Shown: positions 25,810 through 34,579 of the stretch, in pieces
Position numbering within the stretch: the first letter of the stretch is position 1
Layout: each line of letters starts with the position of its first letter
Source of the DNA: Hoeflea_A sp965249925
GTDB lineage: Bacteria; Pseudomonadota; Alphaproteobacteria; Rhizobiales; Rhizobiaceae
Reading direction: 5' to 3'
Length of the DNA stretch: 64,000 nt
NCBI GenBank assembly: GCA_965249925.1
Contig: OZ252260.1
Span: 7,378,001 to 7,442,000, forward strand
Program-made: the position numbers and the translations under genes
The notes under the pieces: model-generated
Told to the model about the DNA's origin: nothing
Databases searched by the model: none
The model's input: the letters and a program-made list of their open reading frames with translations, nothing else

Positions 25810-28800
25810 TTAAAACGTGATCTCGAACCGAAACGCGCCGCCATAGGTCTGGCTGTTGTCGGAAAGGCTGGTGAAGGCGTCGGCGCGAACGGAATACCGG
25901 TCACCGCTGAAGACCTGTAGGCCCGCGGCGAGGTCGAAATAGGTTTGATCGAACCTGGCTTTCGACGTGAAGGTTGCGAAGTCGTCGGGCGCCATGGTCA
26001 GAACCGCGTTTGCTTCCGGGGCCGTGTCACCGAGAAAATGGGTCAGGCCCAGGGTCAGCGTCGGTCGGACCACGGTGCCGCCGTCGAGCGCAATGTCACC
26101 GCCGAACTCCACCGCCGGCTGGATCGCGAAGTAAGTCTCCGTCTGGCCGGCGACATCCAGATTGAACGCGCCAGCGCCGGATTCGGTGAAAGACTCGCTG
26201 GAAACCCGGTCGACGGTCACATCCAGCCGCGGCTTCGCGTACCAGTCGTTCTGGACGAAGGTGTATTCGCCGCGCACCCGCCCCGACACGCTCCAGACAT
26301 CCTGCGTGCCGCTGGCGATGCCGCCGGTGGCCAAGTTGCGGTGCACATCGAAATCGCCGCTGCTGGCCGCCAGGGAGGCGGCCAAAAGCGACGGGCCGAA
26401 CTGCTGTTTGGCCGACAGGCCCAGCCAGTATTGCTGCCCGTCGGCGCCCGCGTGGTCCATGTCGATCGACGTGTCCTGATAGGCCAGCGCGAAACCCAAC
26501 ACCGTGTCCGACGCGACATCAAACTGGGCGCCGCCCTGGATCAGAAAGCTGTCCTGAGTGAACCCGGTGCTGGTGCCGTTGTCGTCCTGGTCGAACCAGG
26601 CGCCGGAGCCGGTCAGCCACATGCACTGGCCCTCGTCAATGAACCTGTCCGTACCGTCGCGGTCGGCACAGCTCATCAGGCTCTCGCTGAAGTCTTGCGC
26701 CGAATAGAGCGTCGAGAGCTGGGTGTTGGCATAGACCTCGCCGCTGAGGCTGTTTGCGGCCTCGGCGAACTCCGAAGCCGATTCGATCGCCAGCAGTAGC
26801 AGCGTCTCGTCGACGGCAGCATCGGCCAGAATCCCGCCGTCCCAGAGCTCTTCCAGATGCCGCGCCAGGGAATCCTGGCTGTCATTGGTGGCCGCGAGGA
26901 TGTCGTCATTGGTGAAGTCGATGTCATAGCCCAGACGCAGCGTCGTGTCGTCGGGCTGGCGCAGGGTAAACTGCGCTGCCGCCGAAGGCGCCGCGCCGGC
27001 CAAGGCGTCCAGCTCGACGCCGTCACTCGCGGTCAGGACTATTACGGAACCGGGACCTTCTTCCAGGAAGGCCAAAAGATCCGAACTGCTGAGATCCAGT
27101 CCGACGGTCCCCGCGATGAACGCCGCGCCGTCGATCACCAAAGGCACGGATCCGCCGTCCAGCCAACCGACCCTCGTACTGCCGCTGGCCGATTGAATGA
27201 AGTCGCCGGATACGGTCGTGCCGCTCGCGCCTGAGCCGCCAACAAACAGGCCACTGTTCGTGACATCCGCATCGATATGTTCCCCGGCGAAAACCGTGCC
27301 ACTTGAGCCGTTGGTCACGGAAATCATGCCCGTCGACCCGCCAACCCGCTCGGTCGCGACGATTCGCCCGTCCTCGGTCGTATCGGTGACCTTGGCGTTG
27401 ACAATGCTGCCGTTGATTGTCCCATTGTTGACGACCGTCAGGGCGCCGTTGGACAGGGATTGAGTGAATTGGATCGCTACCCCGTTCTGAGTCTCCGACG
27501 TTCCTTTCTCGAAGGTGATCGTGCCATTGTTGGTCAGCTTGTTCTCGGGTGTTCCGCCGATGACGAACACGCCGACCCCGTCCATCGTGTTTGATGTCTC
27601 TTTCTTCAGACCCCCGGAGACCGTCCCTCCATTGTTTATCGTGATCAAACCGGTGGATCCGCCGCCGGCCCTGTGAGTGCTTCTTGCGTAGATGCCGCTG
27701 GCGCCAGTTCCGCTCGCCTTAATTGTCCCGAGAGCGTCGACGGTTATCGACCCGGATGAGCCGGCCCCGGTGCCATAGCCGCCAAGGCTCAGGACTTTCA
27801 AGGCATGAGCTCCGTTTCCGGACGTGCTGATGACGCCATCCGCGGCATCCTGGCCGAAATTGGCTTCCCCGGCGTTGCCACCTTGGCCGCTCAAGGTATT
27901 GGTCGTACCGCCTCGAAAGCCGCCCCGACCACCTGCCGCCTCGATCACGACGCCATATGAATAGGCGCCGGTTGTGGTGACGTTGACTGCGCTGCGGAGT
28001 TGCGCGCCCGGACCGGTACCGCCGGCGCCGCCGGTACCACCTGTCACTGATCCGGACAATGTCTGGCCACCCTTGCCGCCATTTCCGCCAAGGCTTGCAA
28101 CGACGATACCGGGCGAATTGTTACCTGTCGTTGCAACATCTAGACTTAGGGTGGCTATGTAAGCAAACGCTGCATCCCCGCCCTTGCCACCACTTGCCGA
28201 ATTGATCGAAGCGATCAGGCTGCCAGGGCCGCCATAACCCCCCTGACTCACAACCGAGATTCCCGGCGCGTTATTGCTGCTGGTTCGAACGTTTACAGAG
28301 GGGGTGGCGCCGCTCTGCGGCTTGAGGCGTGCCTGGTAGCCATTGCCACCCTTGCCGCCCTTGCTTCCGTATTTTCCAGCGGCACCGGCCGTACCCCCGG
28401 CGCCACCGACGCTTGCGATATCGATGCCTGTACCAGTGGTCTTGAAGGTGCTGGTCTGGGCCATTTGCAGTTCAACGGTGGACGCATTGCCGCCGACTCC
28501 ACCCGTGCCGGCTTGGTTGCCGGGTAAGGCTTTATTGTCGGACGCCGCTACGCCACCGTCACCGCCGGCACCCCCCAGCGACCGGAGCACGAGCCCACTG
28601 TAACCCGGTCCGGTTGTTTCAACGGAGTTCCACCGGCCGGCGACCGTGATGGCGCCGCCTTCGCCACCCGTGCCACCATTGCTCGCGTAGCCAGAGAAGC
28701 CGCCCCCACCGCCTGTTCCTCCGGCGCCGCCCTGGCTGTAGATACGGATGCCGTCCGTATATTGCGCACTGATGGAGCGCTGCGAAACGGCAGAGCTCTG

Positions 28801-29931
28801 TACGTTAACCATGCTGATGGCGCCGCCAGAGCCGCCAGCTCCCGCGGATCCGCTCTGAAAATTAGTGGACGAGCCGCCATTGCCGCCAGAGCCGCCGGTC
28901 GATAGGAGGCTCAAAGCCGCAAAAGCTGCGGCGCGCTCGCCGGAGGAGATAACCAAACTCCCATAGCTTTCTGATGCGAAGGTGTCCTTGGATTCTACGA
29001 ATTTGATGCCGCCTGCCGCCCCGCCGTCGGCTCCGTTACCGCCATTGCCGGTTTGCCCGTCCGTGCCGCCGTTGCCTCCATGCCCGCCGTCTCCGCCGGA
29101 CGATTGCAGCACCACGGCACCGGTGATGTTGACGGCACCGACTCCATTAGTGATGTCTGGTGTGCCACCAATCGCGAGGGTGAGGGTATCGGACGAGCCG
29201 CCCTTGCCGCCGGCGCCGGCATTGCCACCCGAGTTGCCGCCGTTTCCGCCAGAACCAGCCAGAGAGTGGAACCAAACGGCGTTTCCGTTGCCCGATGCGA
29301 TGCTCGTTTGGCCGGTATTGCTCCACGGCTGCTGGCTCACATTGAGAGCCAGGTTCGCGCCCCCCGCATCTGCGCCGGCGGTCCCTGAGCCCGCCTGACC
29401 ACCGGAACCGGTGGAACTGCCGTTTCTGCCGGAATTCGAAACAGTGCCGAACCTTGTCGTCCGGACAAAACCGCTTCCGCTGGTGTTCGAAAAAGCGCCG
29501 TTGAGATAAACGTTGATACCGGTCGAGCCCCCGTTCCCGGAGCTGGTAGCGCGCACAGCATATTCCGAAGAAGAGCTGATGACCTGTTTTTGACCCTGAG
29601 AAAGATAGACCCTGAGGCCAACGTAATCGCTGCCCGATTGATCTTGCAAAAGGGAGAATGGGCCACCGACCGTATTGCTCGTCACGCCGGATACGTAGAG
29701 CGCGTTGGCAGAACTGATTTTGGAGTTGGGCACCTGTATGCCGGAGCTGAAATCACCGGTGCACGAAAAGACCTTGCCGGTATATTCCGTGCACGTATAG
29801 GCCGTCGCTGTGCCGGGCAAGACGCTTCCCGTTGCAAGAAAACCCATGGACAGAGCGGTCCCCCGCAGCAACGCGGATTTTAGACCGCCCTTTAATGGGG
29901 CCTGCGTGTTGCTCGACGCCATAAGAAACAT
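25810..29931 (-). CDS. Giant glycine-rich autotransporter
   Basis: A 1373-residue type V secretion protein. AAGGAG precedes the ATG by nine bases. An extended signal region reaches about residue 45 (GSVLPGTATAYTC). The passenger (about 50-1060) is dominated by GG-rich blocks such as GGSGGNGG, GGAGGTGG and GGKGGNG separated by short beta strands, suggesting a long repetitive beta-structure. Residues 1100-1373 form the autotransporter barrel (WLTGSGAWFDQDDNGT, GFALAYQDTSID, YDLAAGLQVF) and end in AFRFEITF with terminal Phe. Cysteines occur only as pairs near residues 47-57 and about 1128-1142. It probably acts in adhesion or surface cover. Divergent from a sulfotransferase gene. Confidence 0.92.
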   Translation of the reverse strand: MFLMASSNTQAPLKGGLKSALLRGTALSMGFLATGSVLPGTATAYTCTEYTGKVFSCTGDFSSGIQVPNSKISSANALYVSGVTSNTVGGPFSLLQDQSGSDYVGLRVYLSQGQKQVISSSSEYAVRATSSGNGGSTGINVYLNGAFSNTSGSGFVRTTRFGTVSNSGRNGSSTGSGGQAGSGTAGADAGGANLALNVSQQPWSNTGQTSIASGNGNAVWFHSLAGSGGNGGNSGGNAGAGGKGGSSDTLTLAIGGTPDITNGVGAVNITGAVVLQSSGGDGGHGGNGGTDGQTGNGGNGADGGAAGGIKFVESKDTFASESYGSLVISSGERAAAFAALSLLSTGGSGGNGGSSTNFQSGSAGAGGSGGAISMVNVQSSAVSQRSISAQYTDGIRIYSQGGAGGTGGGGGFSGYASNGGTGGEGGAITVAGRWNSVETTGPGYSGLVLRSLGGAGGDGGVAASDNKALPGNQAGTGGVGGNASTVELQMAQTSTFKTTGTGIDIASVGGAGGTAGAAGKYGSKGGKGGNGYQARLKPQSGATPSVNVRTSSNNAPGISVVSQGGYGGPGSLIASINSASGGKGGDAAFAYIATLSLDVATTGNNSPGIVVASLGGNGGKGGQTLSGSVTGGTGGAGGTGPGAQLRSAVNVTTTGAYSYGVVIEAAGGRGGFRGGTTNTLSGQGGNAGEANFGQDAADGVISTSGNGAHALKVLSLGGYGTGAGSSGSITVDALGTIKASGTGASGIYARSTHRAGGGSTGLITINNGGTVSGGLKKETSNTMDGVGVFVIGGTPENKLTNNGTITFEKGTSETQNGVAIQFTQSLSNGALTVVNNGTINGSIVNAKVTDTTEDGRIVATERVGGSTGMISVTNGSSGTVFAGEHIDADVTNSGLFVGGSGASGTTVSGDFIQSASGSTRVGWLDGGSVPLVIDGAAFIAGTVGLDLSSSDLLAFLEEGPGSVIVLTASDGVELDALAGAAPSAAAQFTLRQPDDTTLRLGYDIDFTNDDILAATNDSQDSLARHLEELWDGGILADAAVDETLLLLAIESASEFAEAANSLSGEVYANTQLSTLYSAQDFSESLMSCADRDGTDRFIDEGQCMWLTGSGAWFDQDDNGTSTGFTQDSFLIQGGAQFDVASDTVLGFALAYQDTSIDMDHAGADGQQYWLGLSAKQQFGPSLLAASLAASSGDFDVHRNLATGGIASGTQDVWSVSGRVRGEYTFVQNDWYAKPRLDVTVDRVSSESFTESGAGAFNLDVAGQTETYFAIQPAVEFGGDIALDGGTVVRPTLTLGLTHFLGDTAPEANAVLTMAPDDFATFTSKARFDQTYFDLAAGLQVFSGDRYSVRADAFTSLSDNSQTYGGAFRFEITF

Positions 29932-30546
29932 TTTCCGTATCTCCTTGTGAGACGTATGATCCGACCGCTGCTTCCGATCTCCCGTGGAGTTTTTCGACTC
30001 CGCCGGACCGTCTTTGGCATTTCGTTTCGCTAGATCTCACCAGAACAGCCGAATCCCCGGGTGCCAGGGAGGCGGCCGATAGCGGACTTCGGTGTTTAGC
30101 CCACCGGCGGAAGTTTCAACTCACCGCGATGGCACAGAGATACAGACTGCCACTTGAGAATACTGAATCCGATGCCCCGATCTTTGCCGCACGCACGAGG
30201 CCGTTGAAACCAATAAAACGTGTGAAACCTTTGAAACGTATGAATTATGAAACGTCCGAAGCGTACCCCAGTTAGTGAGTGCGGGCAATGTCAAACTAGG
30301 GTTTGATTTCATGTTGCCTCGTCGACAGGGGACACCAGCGCTTCAGACGAATTCGCTGAACGATGGGCCGGAGACGGCATCTCGTGAACAACGCCACGTA
30401 GAGCAAGTTTTCGGCCAGCCCGAGGAAAGGACAACAGCGGACGCGCTGTTGAGCTTTAAGGTCCAAGCCTCTACCAATTGGAACACCGGTAGTTGCGGAC
30501 TCGCCAATGACACCCGGATCAAACGAACTCGACAGGACTTGAACGC
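29932..30546. other. 615-bp divergent intergenic region
   Basis: This separates the autotransporter (leftward) from the sulfotransferase (rightward). It must hold both promoters. A cluster of TGAAAC repeats is listed separately. An open frame at 30275-30550 overlaps the sulfotransferase start by four bases but shows no family-like sequence and is not called as a gene. Confidence 0.55.
30205..30253. repeat. Four TGAAAC repeats upstream of the autotransporter
   Basis: TGAAAC occurs at 30205-30210, 30223-30228, 30232-30237 and 30248-30253, all in the same orientation, with two followed by GT (GAAACGT). The local sequence is AT-rich. A regulator binding a direct-repeat array is possible; nothing identifies it. 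Confidence 0.4.
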
Positions 30547-31473
30547 ATGACTGATGCCACTTTGCCCGGCGCGTCGCGCCAGAACAGGCGGTTTCACTTC
30601 ATTTCCGGCTTGCCCAGGTCCGGCTCGACACTCACCGCGGGTCTGCTCAAGCAGAACCCGAATTTCCATGCGGGCATGTCGAGCCCGATCGCCAGTCTCT
30701 TCGATGCGATGATCAGTCAGGTGTCCGCCGGTACTGAACTATCCTCCACCGTCACCCAGGAGCAGCGCCAGCGGCTTCTTCGCGGCCTCTTCGAAAGCTA
30801 TTATGCGGATTACCCCCAGGAGGTCATTTTCGACACCAACCGCGCCTGGACCGCCAAGTTGCCCGCGTTGATGCAGGTTTTCCCTGAAGCAAAGGTGATC
30901 TGTCTGGTGCGTGACGTCTCCTGGATCATGGATTCGATGGAGCGGCAGTTTCGCAACAACCCATTCGAACATACGCGCCTCTTCAACTCCCCCAGCGAGC
31001 GTTCGACCGTCTATACACGCACCGAAGCGATGGCCGGCGCAGACCGCCTGGTTGGCTATCCCTGGCACGCGCTCCGCGAGGCCTGCTACAGCGACTTCGC
31101 CGACAGGATTGTCATAGTCGACTACGACCTGCTCGTGAATCGCCCTGTCGAGGTCTTCGAACTCATCTATGACTTTCTGGGCGAAGAGCCTTACACCCAC
31201 GATTTTGCCAGCGTCGACTACGATGCCCCGGAGTTTGACGCCGGCCTCGGCCTCGATGGGCTCCATCGCGTGCACAAGGAGGTCAAACCGCGGCCGCGCA
31301 GGACAATCCTGCCACCGGACCTCTTCGAAAGATACGCAGCGCTGGCCTTTTGGCGCGATCTGCCGGACAGCCACGCCTTCCGGATCGTCGCGCAACCGCC
31401 CGAAGGCGAGCAACAGCAGCAGACCATGCCGGAAGGTGCGGCATCGATGCAGGAAAAACCGGCCGATCCGTAG
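30547..31473 (+). CDS. Sulfotransferase-family protein
   Basis: A 308-residue PAPS-dependent sulfotransferase homologue. The 5'-phosphosulfate-binding loop is FISGLPRSGSTLTAGLL (about residues 18-34), and the 3'-phosphate region is VICLVRDVSWIMDSMERQF (about residues 116-134). YDLLVNRPVEVFELIYDFLGEEP is the typical later segment. No signal peptide is present, so it is cytoplasmic. AGGA lies about nine bases upstream. The C-terminal 30 residues are Gln/Glu-rich and non-conserved. The acceptor is unknown. It is divergent from the autotransporter, but no evidence links the two enzymatically. Confidence 0.87.
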   Translation: MTDATLPGASRQNRRFHFISGLPRSGSTLTAGLLKQNPNFHAGMSSPIASLFDAMISQVSAGTELSSTVTQEQRQRLLRGLFESYYADYPQEVIFDTNRAWTAKLPALMQVFPEAKVICLVRDVSWIMDSMERQFRNNPFEHTRLFNSPSERSTVYTRTEAMAGADRLVGYPWHALREACYSDFADRIVIVDYDLLVNRPVEVFELIYDFLGEEPYTHDFASVDYDAPEFDAGLGLDGLHRVHKEVKPRPRRTILPPDLFERYAALAFWRDLPDSHAFRIVAQPPEGEQQQQTMPEGAASMQEKPADP

Positions 31474-31507
31474 CCGGCGATCGGCAGGGCATGGTCGCAG
31501 CACCCGC

Positions 31508-31550
31508 ATGCCGCATGACATCAGTGAAGAGCGCGTCGTCTGAGCTGGAC
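31508..31550 (+). repeat. Right copy of 43-bp direct repeat (ABM gene remnant)
   Basis: Reads ATG through TGAGCTGGAC, encoding MPHDISEERVV then stop, against MAHETSEERVI at the left copy (25682-25724). Only the last 11 codons, the stop and eight following bases match; nothing upstream resembles the rest of the ABM gene. The repeat touches the stop codon of the RecD-like gene. Confidence 0.7.
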
Positions 31551-32677
31551 TATCGTATGATGGTCAGCCGTTCCGCGGCGCGCGTGATGGCCGTATAGAG
31601 CCACCGTTCGCGGGTGTCGCGGAAGGCGAAGCTTTCATCGAACAACACCACATTGTCCCACTGCGAACCCTGTGCCTTGTGCACGGTAAGCGCGTAGCCG
31701 TAGTCGAAATCGTCGAACCTGCGGCGGGTCTGCCAGGGCGTTTCGGTGGCCGGGTCCTCAAAGGCGGCCTTGAGCAGCCTGATCTTGGCCGTCCCCCGGT
31801 TCATATCGTCGTCCTCCGGCTTCACCAGCAGATTGATGCCGGGCTTGGTCGTCTCCTTGGATGCGGTCATGACTTGCCACAGCGATCCGTTGAGCAGGCC
31901 CTTGGCCGGATCGTTGCGCAGGCAAACCAGCTTGTCACCCGCCTGTGGATAGGGCCCGACAAAGCCCTTCAGCTGCCGCAGTCGCTGATTGTAGCGGCGC
32001 CGGGTCCGGTTGATGCCGACAAGCACCTGATCGGCCTCCAGCACCATGTCACTGTCGACATCCGAGCGGCCGATCACCCGCGCACTGCCCCAGTCGCCAT
32101 AATCGATCCCATGGCTTTCACGCACCCGCATGGCGAGGTCGACGATCGGATTGTCGCGCGCCTGACGGTGGATCTCGGTCAACAGGATATCGGGCTCGTG
32201 ATCGGTAAAGAAACCGCCGCCCGACACCGGCGGCAATTGACCGGGATCGCCGAGCACCAGGATCGGCGTGCCAAAACTCATCAGGTCGCGCCCGAGTTCC
32301 TCGTCGACCATCGAGCACTCGTCGACGATGATCAGCGCGGCGTTGGCGACCGCGCTTTGCCGGTTGATCGAAAACATCGGTGCGATCGAGGTCTTGCCGG
32401 TTTCCTCGTCCTCTACCTCCTCTTCGCCGCGTGGCCGGTAGATCAGCGAGTGGATGGTCTTGGCGTTGCTCGCCCCCCTGGACCGCAGTACCTGGGCGGC
32501 CTTGCCGGTAAAGGCGGCGAACTGCACGTCGCCGTCGATATGCTCGGCGAAATAGCGCGCCAGTGTGGTCTTGCCGGTTCCCGCATAGCCGAACAGCCGG
32601 AACAGCTGCCCCTGCCCCTGCTTATACCAAGTCGAAACCGCCTTGAGCGCCGCGTCCTGTTCCGCCGAAAACTCCAT
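31550..32677 (-). CDS. RecD-like ATP-dependent helicase
   Basis: A 375-residue superfamily 1B helicase resembling short RecD/Dda-type proteins. Motifs are Walker A FGYAGTGKTT (about residues 30-39), Walker B IIVDECSMVDEE, motif III LVLGDPGQLPP, an EIHRQA motif and the C-terminal UvrD_C_2-type ALTVHKAQGSQWDNVVLF and LYTAITRAAERL. The ATG at 32677 has GAGG seven bases upstream and is preferred to the GTG at 32683. It lacks the long N-terminal part of RecD proper, so it probably works alone in repair or recombination. Confidence 0.9.
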   Translation of the reverse strand: MEFSAEQDAALKAVSTWYKQGQGQLFRLFGYAGTGKTTLARYFAEHIDGDVQFAAFTGKAAQVLRSRGASNAKTIHSLIYRPRGEEEVEDEETGKTSIAPMFSINRQSAVANAALIIVDECSMVDEELGRDLMSFGTPILVLGDPGQLPPVSGGGFFTDHEPDILLTEIHRQARDNPIVDLAMRVRESHGIDYGDWGSARVIGRSDVDSDMVLEADQVLVGINRTRRRYNQRLRQLKGFVGPYPQAGDKLVCLRNDPAKGLLNGSLWQVMTASKETTKPGINLLVKPEDDDMNRGTAKIRLLKAAFEDPATETPWQTRRRFDDFDYGYALTVHKAQGSQWDNVVLFDESFAFRDTRERWLYTAITRAAERLTIIR

Positions 32678-32727
32678 GCCCACACCTCGCAGGATTCGCC
32701 TGTCACGGGCAAGCCGAATCGACCGGA

Positions 32728-33531
32728 TCAGGGTGTCCTGTCATACCAGACCATCTGCTGCGAGGTGGCGATGAGATGGCCCGTCGGCCCGTAGAACTTG
32801 GCATACTGATCGTAAAAGCCGCCGCCGGCCCTCTCGCCGACGGCGTCAACCAGGATGAAATCGTTGCCGATGGCGGCCAGCTCCGTAGCGGACGCGTGCA
32901 AATAGGTGGTCATGGTGATGGTTGAGATATTGGACGGGCTTCCGGTCCTGATAAACAGGCGCGGGAACGGGCTGTCGGCGATCGCCGTCAGGGAGAGGTG
33001 ATCCAGCGGCCGGCCGTCAGCCTCGCGAATCCACACGAGGGAATGGGTATCGTCGTTTTTCTCACCAAGCCGTCCCTTGACCGGACGCGTCTCGTAGGTG
33101 TGCGCCCAGCGGATTGGCAGCATCGTTGCCTGGAAGGGTTCAGCGCTCTGCGCATCCGGCACCTCAGGCATGCGATAGTCGGAAAAGTCCAGCGTATCGC
33201 GATGCGGCGCGAGCGTGATCATAGCCCGGGCACACGGCGTGCCGTCCGCGGTCTCCATGACCACGCGCCAGAATGCGGTGGTACGCCCGGCACGATCACA
33301 GTAGCGGCGAAGCACGAGCGGGCCTTCCGCGGGCGCCTTGAGGAAATCCACCGTGATCGACACCGGTTCGAAACCGTCAGCGGCGTCCTGCAGCACGGCT
33401 TTCAACAGCATCGCGGCGATCCAGCCTCCGTACGGCCCGATCATGTTCCAGTACGTTGCGTCCGTTTCAGTATCGAACAGATCGGCATCGACGCGATTCA
33501 GGCGAAGTGAATCGTCCAACGCAAAACCCAT
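32728..33531 (-). CDS. Acyl-CoA thioesterase-like double hot-dog protein
   Basis: A 267-residue protein matching the TesB/acyl-CoA thioesterase II-like superfamily of double hot-dog enzymes. Typical segments are MIGPYGGWIAAMLLKAVLQ, VSITVDFLKAPAEGPLVLRRYCDRAGRTTAFWRV, CARAMITLAP, HLSLTAIADSPFPRLF and a C-terminal FYDQYAKFYGPTGHLIATSQQMVWYD. AGAGGA is seven bases before the ATG. It lies 36 bases downstream of the nitrile hydratase accessory gene on the same strand, so it may belong to that operon. The substrate is unknown. Confidence 0.85.
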   Translation of the reverse strand: MGFALDDSLRLNRVDADLFDTETDATYWNMIGPYGGWIAAMLLKAVLQDAADGFEPVSITVDFLKAPAEGPLVLRRYCDRAGRTTAFWRVVMETADGTPCARAMITLAPHRDTLDFSDYRMPEVPDAQSAEPFQATMLPIRWAHTYETRPVKGRLGEKNDDTHSLVWIREADGRPLDHLSLTAIADSPFPRLFIRTGSPSNISTITMTTYLHASATELAAIGNDFILVDAVGERAGGGFYDQYAKFYGPTGHLIATSQQMVWYDRTP

Positions 33532-33567
33532 GCTGAAATCCTCTTTTTGGATTGGGAGTCCGAGCCT

Positions 33568-33951
33568 TCAGGCGTCCGGCCGCTGCGGATCGTTCTGAAG
33601 CTGGATCGGTTGTCCGTGCGGAGTCGCCCGGGCGGCGCGATGCCAGCTGGCCTGCAGTTTGTCGACCTGATCCGGTTCGGTGACCTTGTGCCTTTCGAGC
33701 AGCGTCTCCAGCGCACTCATCCAACAGGCGTAATAGTCGCTGCCGTCGTCAGCCACGTCCGGGCGATGCAGCTGCTGCGACAGCGCCTTAGCCCAGTCGC
33801 TCCAGCTGAACAGACCCTCCTTGTGCAATCCGACGACCAGAGCGAAAACCTCCGCCTGCCATGGTTCGTCGAATGGCTTCGGATCGGCGACGTCTTGTGG
33901 CAATGGCCGTGTGTCCAGTTCACGCCGGGTCAAGGTAGCTCTCCCAGGCAT
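33568..33951 (-). CDS. Nitrile hydratase accessory protein
   Basis: A 127-residue accessory/activator protein of nitrile hydratase (P14K type), which in characterised cobalt enzymes helps load metal into the alpha subunit. It carries the family segments PFDEPWQAEVFALVVGLHKEGLFSW, YYACWMSALETLLERHKV and a terminal HGQPI-rich tail. It shares the beta-subunit fold. The frame begins at ATG 33951, overlapping the beta gene by 32 bases with no ribosome site; TTG at 33933 has GGGAGAG just upstream and may be the real start. It is the third gene of the alpha-beta-accessory set. Confidence 0.9.
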   Translation of the reverse strand: MPGRATLTRRELDTRPLPQDVADPKPFDEPWQAEVFALVVGLHKEGLFSWSDWAKALSQQLHRPDVADDGSDYYACWMSALETLLERHKVTEPDQVDKLQASWHRAARATPHGQPIQLQNDPQRPDA

Positions 33952-34579
33952 CGATCGAGACAGTCAATCCTGCCTCGGTATCCGGCCCCCAGAGCTCGCT
34001 GCCTTCGAAGACGACGCGATAGAGCCACTGTGGGTTTTCGCCCCTGCCCTGCGCATTGTCGTCCGGGAAGACGAAGACACCTGCCACCTCTTCGATCCGG
34101 CCTGCGCGGCCACGGGCATAGCGCGGCAACCGGGTGTGTCCCGTCGGATGAATGTTTTTCGTCCGCACCGCGTCGCCGGCCTGGAAGCGCGCCGGCGTCG
34201 TGGCCTGCCTGTCGCACGGACCGCCGGTTGCCAGCACCTGCGGCACCCTGTCGGCGGTCAACGGCGGTTTGGTCGTGGCGACTTTACCTCGCGCGTGACC
34301 GGTCTGCAGCTCCTGCGCATCCACCAATCCGTTTTGCAGCAGAAGCGCTTCCAGCGCCTTGATCCAAATTTCGTAGTAGCTGGAGGCATAATAGTCGGCC
34401 GGGTGCAGGCTCTCCCGTGCATGCCGGCTGGCGTCCAGGTTCCAGCGCCCCAGCGCCCCGGCACACAGTGTCGTGCCGAGCGCCCGTTGCTCCCATGCGG
34501 CATGAAACACCGGCTCGTCCGGTTCCGGGTCGATGGCGCCGAACCCCATTTGGCCGCCGAGATCATGCGGACCGTTCAC
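33920..34579 (-). CDS. nthB: Nitrile hydratase beta subunit
   Basis: A 219-residue beta subunit. The start is GTG 34579, overlapping the alpha-subunit stop in a GTGA arrangement. VNGPHDLGGQMGFGAIDPEPDEPVFHAAWEQRALG is the conserved N-terminus. Central SYYEIWIKALEALLLQNGLV and a C-terminal SH3-like half (FQAGDAVRTKNIHPTGHTRLPRYARGRAGRI) are complete. It pairs with alpha to hydrate nitriles to amides. The frame runs on upstream of 34579 but this lies inside the alpha gene. Confidence 0.95.
   Translation of the reverse strand: MNGPHDLGGQMGFGAIDPEPDEPVFHAAWEQRALGTTLCAGALGRWNLDASRHARESLHPADYYASSYYEIWIKALEALLLQNGLVDAQELQTGHARGKVATTKPPLTADRVPQVLATGGPCDRQATTPARFQAGDAVRTKNIHPTGHTRLPRYARGRAGRIEEVAGVFVFPDDNAQGRGENPQWLYRVVFEGSELWGPDTEAGLTVSIDAWESYLDPA

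Noticed and set aside
27900..29300. Dense short repeats resembling a CRISPR array
   Set aside because: They are GGN-type codons for Gly-rich blocks in the autotransporter passenger; spacing is irregular and there are no conserved palindromic repeats or unique spacers.
30275..30550. Open frame of 91 codons overlapping the sulfotransferase start by ATGA
   Set aside because: The encoded sequence has no family-like pattern, no good ribosome site, and the overlap could arise by chance in an intergenic region.
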